From: Azospirillum brasilense | Lineage (GTDB): Bacteria > Pseudomonadota > Alphaproteobacteria > Azospirillales > Azospirillaceae | Reading direction: 5' to 3' | Assembly: GCF_001315015.1 (NCBI RefSeq) | Contig: NZ_CP012914.1 | Location: 2,352,501 to 2,416,500, forward strand | Length of the DNA stretch: 64,000 nucleotides | Part shown: in pieces, positions 25,033-33,151 of the stretch | Position numbering within the stretch: the stretch's first letter is position 1 | Layout: every line of letters begins with the position of its first letter | Translations under genes and position numbers: made by a program | The notes under the pieces: generated by a model | Seen by the model: the letters and a program-made list of their open reading frames with translations, nothing else | Told to the model about the DNA's origin: nothing | Databases searched by the model: none

Positions 25033-25719
25033 TCAGACAACGCCCAGAAGCGCGGGGAAATTGTAAACCGTACCACCAACCTGAAGCTGCTCGATCGTCA
25101 AAATTCCCACAGTGTTGGAATTCGTGCGGAAGTTCTCGATCAAAACGCCGTTGTCGACTTGGCCGTTATCATTGATATCCGATTTCAAGTAAACCCATAG
25201 GTCGTTGTTGTTGACCCAGGTCGCTTGAAGATCGCTCAACGTCGCATTGAGGAAGGCAAGCCTATCTGCTGAACCGGGATTGCTGTCGGCAGTGTCAAAG
25301 ATGTAGATACTTCCGCCCGGCAACGGATCGTGGAAGTAGGTGCCGTCACCGGCACCCCCGTAAAGCTCGCCCCACGAGTAAGAGCCTCCCCCGATCAGCG
25401 TATCGTTTCCCGATGCCGAAGTCGTCCCTCCGTAGATCACGTCATACCCGCTGCCACCGTGTAACAGGTCCGCCTCGGTGTCGCCGTTCAGAGTATCGTC
25501 GCCGTTACTGCCCAGAAGCGTATCGGACCCGCCATGTCCGAACAGGCTATCGTTGCCGTCGCCGCCATCCAGATAATCAGCCTAGTAGCCGCCGACGATT
25601 GTATCGTTGCCGCCCAGGCCGTAAATCGAGAATTGATTCGTGATGGATCCTGGGCAAGACCCGCTTGGCGCCAAATCATTTCCATTGGTCAGGGCATAGC
25701 CATAGTAAGCCACAATCAT
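25033..25719 (-). pseudogene. RTX-type calcium-binding repeat protein, broken by one amber codon
   Basis: Read from 25719 (ATG; a GTG at 25713 is better spaced from GGAGG) the frame encodes 228 residues except for a single TAG at 25582-25584 (codon 46). Both sides are clearly one protein: GGNDTIVGGY, stop, [21 protein letters not shown], then more GGxGxDxLxG nonapeptide repeats and a C-terminal domain ([23 protein letters not shown]) of the hemolysin-type calcium-binding family, which is secreted by type I systems. No other frameshift is seen, so the loss is recent or the stop is read through. Base composition is lower in G+C than the neighbours. No type I transporter is nearby. Confidence 0.75.
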
Positions 25720-25832
25720 CCTCCACACATTATATTTTGTGCACCCACAATGAATGCACACAAAACAATTACCGCGAGTCCGTATAAAGAAAATATGTAT
25801 TTTATATGCAAGAACTCAAATCATACCATGAT

Positions 25833-25854
25833 ATTACTTAGATACCTAAGTAAT
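25833..25854. promoter_or_regulatory. 22-bp palindrome in AT-rich divergent promoter region
   Basis: attacttag (25833-25841), 4 bases, ctaagtaat (25846-25854): a perfect 9-bp dyad in an AT-rich stretch (about 25720-25905) between the RTX gene and the gene at 25945. It has the form of a dimeric repressor or activator site. The factor is unknown. Confidence 0.6.
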
Positions 25855-25944
25855 CAAAATCTTAATTTTAATTTTATGCCGTGACCATTGCTTCAAATGA
25901 AAGAATGGACTATAGAAGGAGAAAGGAATCAGGAGGGCGTAGCT

Positions 25945-26757
25945 ATGAATGTTCAATTGGCCTTAACCGGTGCATATTCGACATCATCAGCCTCCTCCGC
26001 AACAGGCACCACCCAGCCACGCACCGCCGACAACAATCAGATTGGCGGCGCAGCCACCTCGACCGCCGAGAGCACAAAGGACACGCTGTCCTTGAGCCCC
26101 CTGGCGGCGAGCCTGAAGGGGCCGTCGCTGGACCTTTTCAACAAGCTGAAGCAGAACGAGCGCACCCTGCTCAGCGGCCTCGTGGACAGCGGCAAGGTCA
26201 CCGGAGACGACGTGAACAACGTGCTGATGGGCAGCCTGAAAATGGCTCGGTCCACGGCCTTCATGAACGGAGGCCGGATGTTCGAATCCCAGAATCGCGG
26301 CCTCTTCGCCCGCGCCGCCACCGTCACCGCGGATGAGATGCTGAAGGCGACGGACGACACGCTGGCCCGGCGCAAGGAACTGGTTGCGCGGCTGGGAGAA
26401 TTGGACAAGAACGGCCAGGGTGGCTCCGCCGACTACGGCGAGATCCTGCGCGCCCTTTCCGGAGTGGAGCCCGGCGCGGGCACCGATCAACCCAGCGCGG
26501 AACCCCATGGCAACAGCCGGGCGACCGCACATTTGCGCCAGACCCGGCTCTTTTCGCCCTATTACATGAAGTTGGGCGATCCTTTTTTCATCCGCAACGG
26601 TGAGGAGGAAGCGGCAAGCAACAAGCTGAAGGAGGCCGGGGTTTCCTTGTCCAGCCTCACGGACGCCGCCCGCGGCATGGCCGAGGACAACGTGGCGGAC
26701 ATGGTGCAGCAACAGGCGTCGGATAGGGCCGAGATCATGCGGCGGAACGGCGGCTGA
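25945..26757 (+). CDS. Unrecognised protein, 270 aa
   Basis: The start at 25945 is set by AGGAGGG 7 bases upstream. The first ~55 residues are Ser/Thr/Ala-rich and look disordered, ending in TKDTLSLSPLAASLKG; the rest is mostly charged helix, with NERTLLSGLVDSGKVTGDDVNNVL and EIMRRNGG at the end. There is no signal peptide and no known catalytic motif. The DTLSLS phrase after a loose N-terminal tail also occurs as DTVSLS in the protein at 27583-28425. I have seen similar phrases in proteins linked to flagella in this group, but that is only an impression. It is downstream of the AT-rich divergent region and upstream of the attenuator at 26827. Confidence 0.7.
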   Translation: MNVQLALTGAYSTSSASSATGTTQPRTADNNQIGGAATSTAESTKDTLSLSPLAASLKGPSLDLFNKLKQNERTLLSGLVDSGKVTGDDVNNVLMGSLKMARSTAFMNGGRMFESQNRGLFARAATVTADEMLKATDDTLARRKELVARLGELDKNGQGGSADYGEILRALSGVEPGAGTDQPSAEPHGNSRATAHLRQTRLFSPYYMKLGDPFFIRNGEEEAASNKLKEAGVSLSSLTDAARGMAEDNVADMVQQQASDRAEIMRRNGG

Positions 26758-26826
26758 GCCGGCGCAACGGGGCGCCTCCCGCAGGAAGCCCTTGTGCGGC
26801 GTGGCGATCCGGCGTAGGGTGCAGCC

Positions 26827-26901
26827 ATGAACCCCGTGCGCCTCACCTCTCCCGCCCTTCTGGGGCGATTTTGGTACCGCTGGTACATTCCGGCGGCATA
26901 G
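26827..26901 (+). CDS. Aromatic amino acid leader peptide (24 aa)
   Basis: A 24-codon frame whose second half reads FWYRWYIPAA: one Phe, two Trp and two Tyr codons in a run of six. It is followed 25 bases after its stop by a Rho-independent terminator, with an alternative pairing partner lying over the leader's last codons. This is the layout of a trp-type attenuation leader. A promoter-like pair (TTGTGC 26792-26797, TAGGGT 26815-26820, 17-bp spacing) would start transcription at or next to the ATG, as in the leaderless trpL of Sinorhizobium (family knowledge). No trp or aro gene follows within the window. Confidence 0.65.
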   Translation: MNPVRLTSPALLGRFWYRWYIPAA

Positions 26902-26957
26902 GTATCGCACACCCACGATGCACCCAAAGCCGCCCGACCCGAGGCGGCTTTTGTGTT
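26890..26957 (+). promoter_or_regulatory. Transcription attenuator (antiterminator / terminator pair)
   Basis: Segment A, ggcggc at 26892-26897, can pair with segment B, aaagccgcc at 26926-26934. B also pairs perfectly over 9 bp with segment C, ggcggcttt at 26943-26951, which is followed by TGTGTTTT. B:C is the terminator and A:B the antiterminator. A ribosome at the leader stop codon would cover A and favour termination. One held at the early Phe/Trp/Tyr codons would leave A free. Confidence 0.65.
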
Positions 26958-27027
26958 TTCAGCACGCGGTGCACGCAAAATCCCCCTGACGGTCACGGCG
27001 GCCTCCCATACCACCGGAGGTCCCATC

Positions 27028-27147
27028 ATGTCCGATTTCGATTTCGACGTTGTCACCGGCCCGTCCCGCGCCAGCTGCCCCGCCACCCCCGGCGAACCGG
27101 AAACGCAGGAGGACGGCCACCCCGCCGACAAGACCGGTCCGGCGTGA
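27028..27147 (+). CDS. Small protein behind the attenuator (39 aa)
   Basis: A 39-residue frame with an excellent ribosome binding site (GGAGG, 7 bases before the ATG), 70 bases after the attenuator terminator. It starts MSDFDFDVVTGPS, has a single Cys (RASCPATPGEP), and the rest is Pro/Glu/Asp-rich and hydrophilic. I do not recognise it. It is the first coding frame that the attenuator could control. Its acidic N-terminus with one Cys and a loose tail would fit a regulatory micropeptide or a precursor peptide, but nothing in the sequence proves either. No processing enzyme is adjacent. Confidence 0.5.
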   Translation: MSDFDFDVVTGPSRASCPATPGEPETQEDGHPADKTGPA

Positions 27148-27162
27148 CCGCCCCGAACTGGA

Positions 27163-27233
27163 ACCGCCCCGCCCTTCCCGCCATGCCATGCCATGCCATG
27201 CCATGCCATGCCGATGAGGAAAAGCGGGGCGGT
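27163..27233. repeat. Hairpin with (CCATG)6 tandem repeat in the loop
   Basis: Ten-base perfect arms accgccccgc (27163-27172) and gcggggcggt (27224-27233) enclose six exact tandem copies of ccatg (27181-27210). It follows the 39-aa gene by 15 bases, so it may end that transcript. The pentamer array is a likely site of slipped-strand length change. Confidence 0.85.
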
Positions 27234-27582
27234 CCACAAGCAAGGACGGCCGCCGCTTATGGCTAAGGTGACCGGCGCGCCACACCCGCGTCCAGCCCGT
27301 TCCACGTGCCACCGTCAGCCATCAGCAGCGCGGCGGGGATGACGACGCCGGTCGAACCGGTGGCCACCAGGACCTCGCACAGAAGGCGGTTCGAGGCACG
27401 CCGATGGCGATGACGGGGAAATTGGGCTGTTCTTGCCGAGGAAAGAAGGACCGAACCGGACGCCTGTCATCCGGCCGGACAGTTCCGCCGCATGGACAAC
27501 CGCCCCCGCGCTCGGCATTATCAATCACCACCTCGGGATGCATCCCGAAGGCCGCGCCATCGAAAAAGCGGGGGGAGCGCGC
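27234..27582. other. 349-bp region without a clear gene
   Basis: No frame here has a convincing start and ribosome binding site. On the minus strand a stretch near 27280-27400 reads like ordinary protein (LVATGSTGVVIPAALLMADGG) but lacks a start and breaks upstream, so it may be the remnant of a lost gene. Confidence 0.4.
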
Positions 27583-28425
27583 ATGTCCATCATCGACGTC
27601 ACCAGCGGCACGCCCACCGCTTTCGGCTCAGGCGTCAAGTCGGGTCCGGCAAAGGCACCCGTTGCCGCCACGTTAGGCACCACCGCGCCCAACAGCGGCC
27701 GCAACGGCACGGTGGATACGGTCAGCCTGTCCACCGACGCAGTCCGGGCCATGGAGGCTGGGACCATCTCCTTCACTGTCCCAAAGGCCGACGCCGCAGC
27801 AGCGAAAGACCCGGTGGCGGCGCGCATGGAGACCATGCTCGCCCGCCGCGACTATGACCTCAAGCAGGCCGACTACATGCGGGAGGCGATGGGCATGCTG
27901 CGCCAGACCCTCAACCTGCCCGAGGACCAGCCCATCTTCCTGGGTGGCGCTGCACATGGCCTGCTGGACAGGTTGGCGGCGAAGAACGGCCTCAGCAAAC
28001 CCGAGTTGCCGGACGCGCTGCGCGCCGCCGGGGCAAAGGACCCGTTCGCGGAGGACGCCGACGCCGAAACCGGCGTAATCGGCGTCGGGATGCCCAACAG
28101 CGGCAAGGAGTTGCAGGTCGTCTTCGACCGGCTCGGCCTCGCCGGTCGGTCCACCAAGACGGACGACCCACTGCGCATGATCGCGCTGACGGACGGAAAC
28201 GGCCGCGGCGGCGCGTTGCTCGGCGCCATCAAGGGAGGAACTCTGGGAGGCCTCACCGACACCCGGCCGGGCCAGGGCGCCAACCTGTGGGCGGTGACCG
28301 ACGGGGACGGGGGACCGAATGCCCGGGTCCTCGCCTCCGTCCGCTCAGTCGGCATGGACGACGTGGCCACCGGCATGGCCACCAACCTGCTGAAAGGGCT
28401 GAAGGGGCTGTTCGACGGGACTTGA
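27583..28425 (+). CDS. Unrecognised protein, 280 aa
   Basis: The start at 27583 has GGGGGAG 5-6 bases upstream. An in-frame ATG at 27538 is less likely. The first ~45 residues are low-complexity (Ser/Gly/Thr/Ala), followed by TVDTVSLSTDAVRAMEAGTISF, then a helical charged region (ARRDYDLKQADYMREAMGML) and a glycine-rich second half with GVIGVGMPNSGKELQVV and GNGRGGALLGAIKGGTLGG. There are no membrane segments and no known motif. The loose tail plus DT(V/L)SLS phrase is shared with the protein at 25945-26757, so the two may work together. It lies upstream of mutL on the same strand with 75 bases between. Confidence 0.7.
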   Translation: MSIIDVTSGTPTAFGSGVKSGPAKAPVAATLGTTAPNSGRNGTVDTVSLSTDAVRAMEAGTISFTVPKADAAAAKDPVAARMETMLARRDYDLKQADYMREAMGMLRQTLNLPEDQPIFLGGAAHGLLDRLAAKNGLSKPELPDALRAAGAKDPFAEDADAETGVIGVGMPNSGKELQVVFDRLGLAGRSTKTDDPLRMIALTDGNGRGGALLGAIKGGTLGGLTDTRPGQGANLWAVTDGDGGPNARVLASVRSVGMDDVATGMATNLLKGLKGLFDGT

Positions 28426-28500
28426 GGCCCACCGCATCCGTTCGCCGCGCATGCCCCGCTCGTGGTGGCATTCCCGGCGTGAGCCTACTATATTTGGCGC

Positions 28501-30396
28501 ATGCCGATCCGTATGCTGCCCGACACGCTCGTCAACCGAATCGCCGCCGGCGAGGTGATCGAGCGGCCCGCCGCCGCCGTCAAGGAACTGGTGGAGAACG
28601 CCATCGATGCCGGGGCCACCCGCATCGACGTGGTGGTGCGCGACGGCGGCAAATCGCTCATCACCATCACCGACGACGGCTGCGGCATGGGGCCGGACGA
28701 ACTGGCGCTCGCCGTGGAGCGCCATGCCACCTCCAAGCTGCCGTCCGACGACCTTCTGGACATCCGCTCGCTGGGTTTCCGCGGGGAGGCGCTGCCCTCC
28801 ATCGGGGCGGTCAGCCGCCTGACCCTGACGAGCCGCCCGCGCGGCGCCGACAGCGCCTGGGCGCTGACCGTGGACGCCGGGCTGAAGGGCGCGCCGCAGC
28901 CCGCCGCGCTCGCCCAGGGCACCCGCGTCGAGGTGCGCGACCTGTTCGCCGCCGTGCCCGCCCGCCTGAAGTTCCTGAAGGCCGCGCGGACCGAGTTCGA
29001 CCACATCGGCGACAGCATCGAACGGCTGGCCATGGCCCACCCCGGCGTGGCCTTCACACTGGACGGCGACAACCGCTCCCCGCTGCGCCTGTCGGCCGCG
29101 CAGGGCGACCTGCTCGACGCCCGGCTGACCCGGCTGGGCGCCCTGATGGGACGCGACTTCCAGGACAACGCCGTGCCGGTGCAGGCGGCGCGCGAGGGGG
29201 TGACGCTCGCCGGCTGGATCGGCCTGCCCACCCTGCACCGCCCCACGGCCCGCCACCAGAATTTGTTCGTCAACGGCCGCCCGGTGCGGGACAAGCTGAT
29301 GGTCGGCGCGGTGCGGGCGGCCTACGCCGATTTCCTGCCGCGCGACCGCCATCCCATGCTGGCGCTGTTCCTCGACCTCGACCCGCAGGAGGTGGACGTG
29401 AACGTCCATCCCGCCAAGGCGGAGGTGCGGTTCCGCGACCAGGGCTTGGTGCGCGGGCTGATCGTCGGCGCACTGAAGCACGCGCTGGCCGAAGCCGGGC
29501 ACCGCGCCTCGACCACCGTGGGGCTGGCGACGCTGGGTGCGCTGCGCCCGGAGAGCGGTGTCGACGCGGACGGAAACATCCTGCCGCCCTCCCCCCTGCC
29601 CTACCGCAACCCGGCGCACCAGCCGGCGCAATCCTGGGGTGGCAGCTACGGTTCCGTCGTGCCGCGCGGGCTGGCCGATCGGGCAACCGCCTTCCAGTCG
29701 CCCCATCAGGCGTCGCTTCCCCCCCTGCAGGGCCGACTCGCCGGCTGGCAGGCCGCGCCGGCCGCGCGCCCGCCGGACTACTCGGCGCAGGCCGCCGCCG
29801 CTCCGCCGCTGGATAGCCACCCGTTGGGGGCGGCCCGCGCCCAGGTCCACAACACCTACATCGTCGCCCAGACCACCGAGGGGATCGTCATCGTCGACCA
29901 GCACGCCGCCCACGAGCGGCTGGTCTACGAGCGGATGAAGACCGCGCTTCTGGAGGGCGGCGTGAAGCGGCAGGCCCTGCTGATCCCGGAGTTGGTGGAA
30001 CTGGACGAGCCGTCGGCCAACCGCCTGCTGGGCCGCGCCGCCGAGCTGGCGGAGCTGGGTCTGGCGGTGGAGGGCTTCGGCCCCGGCTGCGTTCTGGTGC
30101 GCGAGGTCCCGGCCCTGCTGGGCCAGAGCGACGTGAAGAGCCTCGTCCGCGACCTCGCCGAGGAGCTGGCGGAACTGGGCGACGCGCTGTCCTTGAAGGA
30201 GCGGCTGGAGGACGTGTGCGGGACCATGGCCTGCCATGGCTCGGTCCGCGCCGGGCGATCCCTCAGCGTCGAGGAGATGAACGCCCTGCTGCGCCAGATG
30301 GAGGCCACCCCCCACAGCGGCCAATGCAATCACGGCCGCCCCACCTACGTGGAGTTGAAACTGTCCGACATCGAGCGGCTGTTCGGGCGACGGTGA
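28501..30396 (+). CDS. mutL: DNA mismatch repair protein MutL
   Basis: GHKL-family ATPase linking MutS mismatch recognition to strand removal. The 631 residues show the N-terminal ATPase motifs in order: [42 protein letters not shown] and [10 protein letters not shown]. The transducer domain contains [13 protein letters not shown] Pro/Ala/Gln-rich linker spans about 335-450. The C-terminal dimerisation domain has [21 protein letters not shown] and the CNHGRPT motif. It lacks the DQHAxxExxxE endonuclease set in full form, so nicking activity is uncertain. Its stop codon overlaps the first copy of the ~50-bp sequence repeated at 37533. Confidence 0.96.
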   Translation: MPIRMLPDTLVNRIAAGEVIERPAAAVKELVENAIDAGATRIDVVVRDGGKSLITITDDGCGMGPDELALAVERHATSKLPSDDLLDIRSLGFRGEALPSIGAVSRLTLTSRPRGADSAWALTVDAGLKGAPQPAALAQGTRVEVRDLFAAVPARLKFLKAARTEFDHIGDSIERLAMAHPGVAFTLDGDNRSPLRLSAAQGDLLDARLTRLGALMGRDFQDNAVPVQAAREGVTLAGWIGLPTLHRPTARHQNLFVNGRPVRDKLMVGAVRAAYADFLPRDRHPMLALFLDLDPQEVDVNVHPAKAEVRFRDQGLVRGLIVGALKHALAEAGHRASTTVGLATLGALRPESGVDADGNILPPSPLPYRNPAHQPAQSWGGSYGSVVPRGLADRATAFQSPHQASLPPLQGRLAGWQAAPAARPPDYSAQAAAAPPLDSHPLGAARAQVHNTYIVAQTTEGIVIVDQHAAHERLVYERMKTALLEGGVKRQALLIPELVELDEPSANRLLGRAAELAELGLAVEGFGPGCVLVREVPALLGQSDVKSLVRDLAEELAELGDALSLKERLEDVCGTMACHGSVRAGRSLSVEEMNALLRQMEATPHSGQCNHGRPTYVELKLSDIERLFGRR

Positions 30397-30446
30397 CCTT
30401 GTCGGACCACAGATGGACTGACCCTGAACCACACACGAATTGACCC
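30395..30446. repeat. ~50-bp repeated sequence, copy 1 (at the mutL stop)
   Basis: Matches 37533-37583 almost base for base: gtcggaccacaga, a few changes, then ctgaaccacacacgaattga and ccc. Both copies are followed by a similar ggcccgc-tcggca phrase. It has the look of a mobile-element end (possibly IS21-like, with TGACCC steps) left after loss of the element. Confidence 0.75.
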
Positions 30447-30564
30447 TGAAACCACAATAGGTCCGGCCCGCGTCGGCATCGCGCCAGCACTCATTGGATG
30501 GCCGCGGAACAGCATTGTCACGCCAAGCCTGGCGGCGGCCGGACGGTGAGGTTACGCGGATCCG

Positions 30565-31257
30565 ATGACTCCGCTCTCGTATGCCCGCCACCAGTTCCCG
30601 CCTGCCGTCATCCAGCATGCGATCCGGCTGTATCTGCGGTTCACCTTGAGCTACCGGGATGTCGAGGAGCTTGGCTGAACGCGGCATCGACGTGTCCTAC
30701 GAGACGGTGCGTCGGTGGGTGTTGAAGTTCGGGCCGGTCATCGCCAGCAACCTGAGGCGCCTCCGGCCGAGGCCCAGCCCACGCTGGCATCTGGACGAAA
30801 TGATCGTGAAAATTGGCGGCCGGCCGATGTACTTGTGGCGCGCCGTCGACGATGAGGGCGAGGTGCTAGAGGCGCTCGTCCAGCGCCGAAGGGACAAAGC
30901 CGCGGCTTGCAAGCTGATGCGCAAGCTGCTCAAGAAGCATGGCTTTCCTCCTATCCAGGTCACCACGGACAGGCTGCGCTCCTACGGGGCCGCTTTCCGG
31001 GAATTGAACCTGAGAGCCCACCACGAGCAAGCCCGGCGCAAGAACACGCGGGCCGAGGTTTCGCACCAGCCGGTCCGTCGACGCGAAAGGAAAGTTCAGC
31101 GCTTCACATCACCGGCTCCGCCCAGCGCTTCGCCCTCATGCATTCCGCAACCTACAACACCTTAAATCTTCAGCATCATCTGATCTCCCGTCGCACCCTG
31201 CGCATCTTCCGGGCGCGGACGATGGCCGAGTGGCACACCGCCATAGCCGCGGCGTGA
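30565..31257 (+). pseudogene. IS6-family transposase, frameshifted remnant
   Basis: The DDE transposase of an IS6/IS26-like element split over three frames. The first part (from 30565: MTPLSYARHQFPPAV...RDVEEL) stops after a frameshift near 30672. The middle (LAERGIDVSYETVRRWV, WHLDEMIVKIGGRPMYLWRAVD, VTTDRLRSYGAA, RAEVSHQPVRRRERK) carries the D, D and E of the catalytic triad. A second shift near 31105 moves the end (AQRFALMHSATYNTLNLQHHLISRRTLR) to another frame. With at least two frameshifts it is inactive. I could not define the terminal inverted repeats. Confidence 0.85.
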
Positions 31258-31620
31258 ACCAGTCGGCGACTCCTGGCGATCTGCGCGTTGCTTCAGTTCG
31301 TGTGACAGTGCCGACCAATGCGCGGATTCCAGCTCCCAGACAGCGCCCATCTTTTCTGCCGGGCCCATGACGAGGTGCGCAACTGTCTGCGCCCGGCACC
31401 CCGGTGCAACCGGCATGTTCCGCCCCCCGGCGACAGGCGCCCCATGTCCGGAGGGTCGCCGCCCTGCGCGACATGCTCGCCGTCGCGTAATCAAACCCTC
31501 CAGTTCGGGGCGGCGTCATGCACGCTGTGCCGCGAGACCTGACGCAAACCCGCTCTGCGCACCCGTTTGGCTTGCAGATAGGACTTGATTTGTTTGCAGG
31601 ACCAACGCACAAATTACTGT
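31258..31620. other. 363-bp region downstream of the IS remnant
   Basis: No gene is supported on either strand. It is probably mixed IS remnant and spacer; no clear inverted repeat was identified. Confidence 0.5.
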
Positions 31621-32013
31621 ATGATGTGTGTGGCAACTCACCTGCTGATCGGAGCCAGGGCCATTGCGATAGCCCTGCTTCTGTCGTTGGTGCCGTTGTT
31701 GATGCCGGCGCAGAGCGCACATGCCGAGATGCTGCCCATCCCAATGAATGTGCAGTACGATGTCACATCCGCGCATGCGGAGGATTCGGCGGCCGCCAGG
31801 GTTGACGACACCCTGCAGGACAACATCATCATCGTTCTGGAAACCAGCAACGGGGATCCCGAACAGATCGGCGACGAGATCGCTCCTCTCGTGGCATCGC
31901 CACGCCCGATCTTCGCCGATTCCATCGTGCTGTTCTTCGAGCACGGCGGCCATCCCCATGGGGACGCAACGCCCTGCTGGCGCCCTCCGACACTTCTCTC
32001 TTTCGCCGCGTAA
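31621..32013 (+). CDS. Hypothetical exported protein (130 aa), weakly supported
   Basis: A possible gene whose N-terminus makes a good signal peptide (hydrophobic IAIALLLSLVPLLMPAQSAHA after a charged start). The mature part holds IIIVLETSNGDPEQIGDEIAPLV and a His-rich EHGGHPHGD stretch, then an abrupt end. There is no clear ribosome binding site before 31621 or 31624, and I recognise no family. It lies between the IS remnant and the AT-rich region, where remnants are likely, so it could be part of a decayed gene. Confidence 0.35.
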   Translation: MMCVATHLLIGARAIAIALLLSLVPLLMPAQSAHAEMLPIPMNVQYDVTSAHAEDSAAARVDDTLQDNIIIVLETSNGDPEQIGDEIAPLVASPRPIFADSIVLFFEHGGHPHGDATPCWRPPTLLSFAA

Positions 32014-32857
32014 CCGCGGTCTCTGCGGCCTAGCAGAAGGCTCGGCCCAACGAGGCTGACGCAACAGGCGCGCCCCTTGGACGGACGATTCCGCGCCTTT
32101 CCCTGTCGCGTCTCCGGGCCGCCACCAACCATCAACCCCGCTGCGTCGAAATTCGGCGCACAGCGCAACATCGTCACACGAAGAATCGGCACCTCAGCCG
32201 AAGCCAAGGTGCCGATCAAGTCTGGCGCACTAGAAAGAAAAATGCCACATCGCGCCTGCCAGCAATAACGGGAAGCATAATCCGACAGAACAAGCCTTCT
32301 TATAGTATTTCTCACGTATAATTCCGTTATAGGCGAGAAATATCCTGGCCAGCGCGTTCGAAGCCTTACGTCGCTCCCATTGGTATTCTGGCAGCGCCAC
32401 GCGACAATGGCAAATGTATTTATTGTAAATCAGTAAGTCAACGCAATTTTTTAGTTAATAAATTTTCGCACTGTAGCGAATCGTATGCAGCTTAATGCAG
32501 CATATTATCTCATGTATTCTAAGGTTAAACTGGGAAGAGAAGGCTGTTGAGAGCAATTTATCTATCTTCATAGAGGCATAACGGTGTCCATGAGAGGCGC
32601 TCTGCATGCCGATAGACATGTGACAGTGACTTTCGTTGCCGCAATAACAGATGTATTGACTGCGATAGAATTCTTGTGAGTCGTAAAAAAATCGCTTATT
32701 TGTTTGGCGTTGTTTACGTTTTTCTAGACCGCCTCGCAAAAAGGCGATATGACGACAAGGAAGCAGGTCACGCGAGTGCCCATTGTGGAAAGCTGCTCCC
32801 AGCCCCTCGCGAACGGCCATGCGTCATAAAATACCAAAATCTAGGGGGATCGTACTC
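32014..32857. other. 844-bp intergenic region, AT-rich from about 32280
   Basis: No gene is supported. The first part has a perfect 10-bp hairpin (atcggcacct 32185-32194 with aggtgccgat 32207-32216). From about 32280 to 32760 base composition falls far below the rest of the window, which suggests imported DNA or a long regulated promoter region for the symporter operon. TATAAT at 32317-32322 is a candidate -10 box without a good -35. I found no convincing sigma-54 or CRP site. Confidence 0.55.
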
Positions 32858-33139
32858 ATGACAGTGAATAGTGCAGATTCAGCACGGGCGACACAACGCA
32901 ACAGCTATTGGCGGGCATCGCTGCGCCTCATCATGCTCTGCTTGGTGATCTGGTTCGTTGTTTCTTATGGATTCGGCATTCTCCTTGTCGATCAAATGAA
33001 CGCCATCAATCTCGGCGGCTTCAAGCTTGGCTTCTGGTTCGCGCAGCAGGGCTCGATCTATGTCTTCGTCGTCCTGATTTTCTTCTATGCGATGCGAATG
33101 AACGTCATCGACCGTCAACACGGCGTTCACGAAGACTGA
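32858..33139 (+). CDS. DUF4212 small subunit of a sodium:solute symporter
   Basis: A 93-residue membrane protein with two transmembrane helices (LIMLCLVIWFVVSYGFGILL and GSIYVFVVLIFFYAMRM). The linker LGGFKLGFWFAQQGS and the ending NVIDRQHGV are diagnostic of the DUF4212 (YjcH-like) family. Such proteins are encoded directly before VC_2705-type symporters and are thought to be their small subunit. The start at 32858 has AGGGGGAT about 9 bases upstream. The symporter gene follows 12 bases downstream, so they form an operon. Confidence 0.93.
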   Translation: MTVNSADSARATQRNSYWRASLRLIMLCLVIWFVVSYGFGILLVDQMNAINLGGFKLGFWFAQQGSIYVFVVLIFFYAMRMNVIDRQHGVHED

Positions 33140-33151
33140 GCGAAGGGGGCA

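Noticed and set aside
27181-27210. (CCATG)6 as a CRISPR-like or coding repeat
   Set aside because: Units are only 5 bases with no spacers, and no supported frame runs through them. It is a simple tandem repeat.
30659-31165. Intact 168-residue transposase
   Set aside because: The conserved IS6 sequence continues in other frames on both sides, so this is the middle of a frameshifted pseudogene.
31136-31744. Open frame of about 200 codons on the minus strand
   Set aside because: It overlaps the end of the IS6 remnant, has Arg/Ser/Pro-rich mirror composition and no ribosome binding site.
31516-32064. 182-codon frame on the minus strand
   Set aside because: Its mirror on the plus strand has a proper signal peptide, whereas this frame begins with a basic, unstructured stretch and lacks a start signal.
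32340-32857. Sigma-54 promoter or CRP site before the symporter operon
   Set aside because: Candidates such as tggcagcgccacgc have the wrong GG-GC spacing, and no symmetrical CRP site was found.
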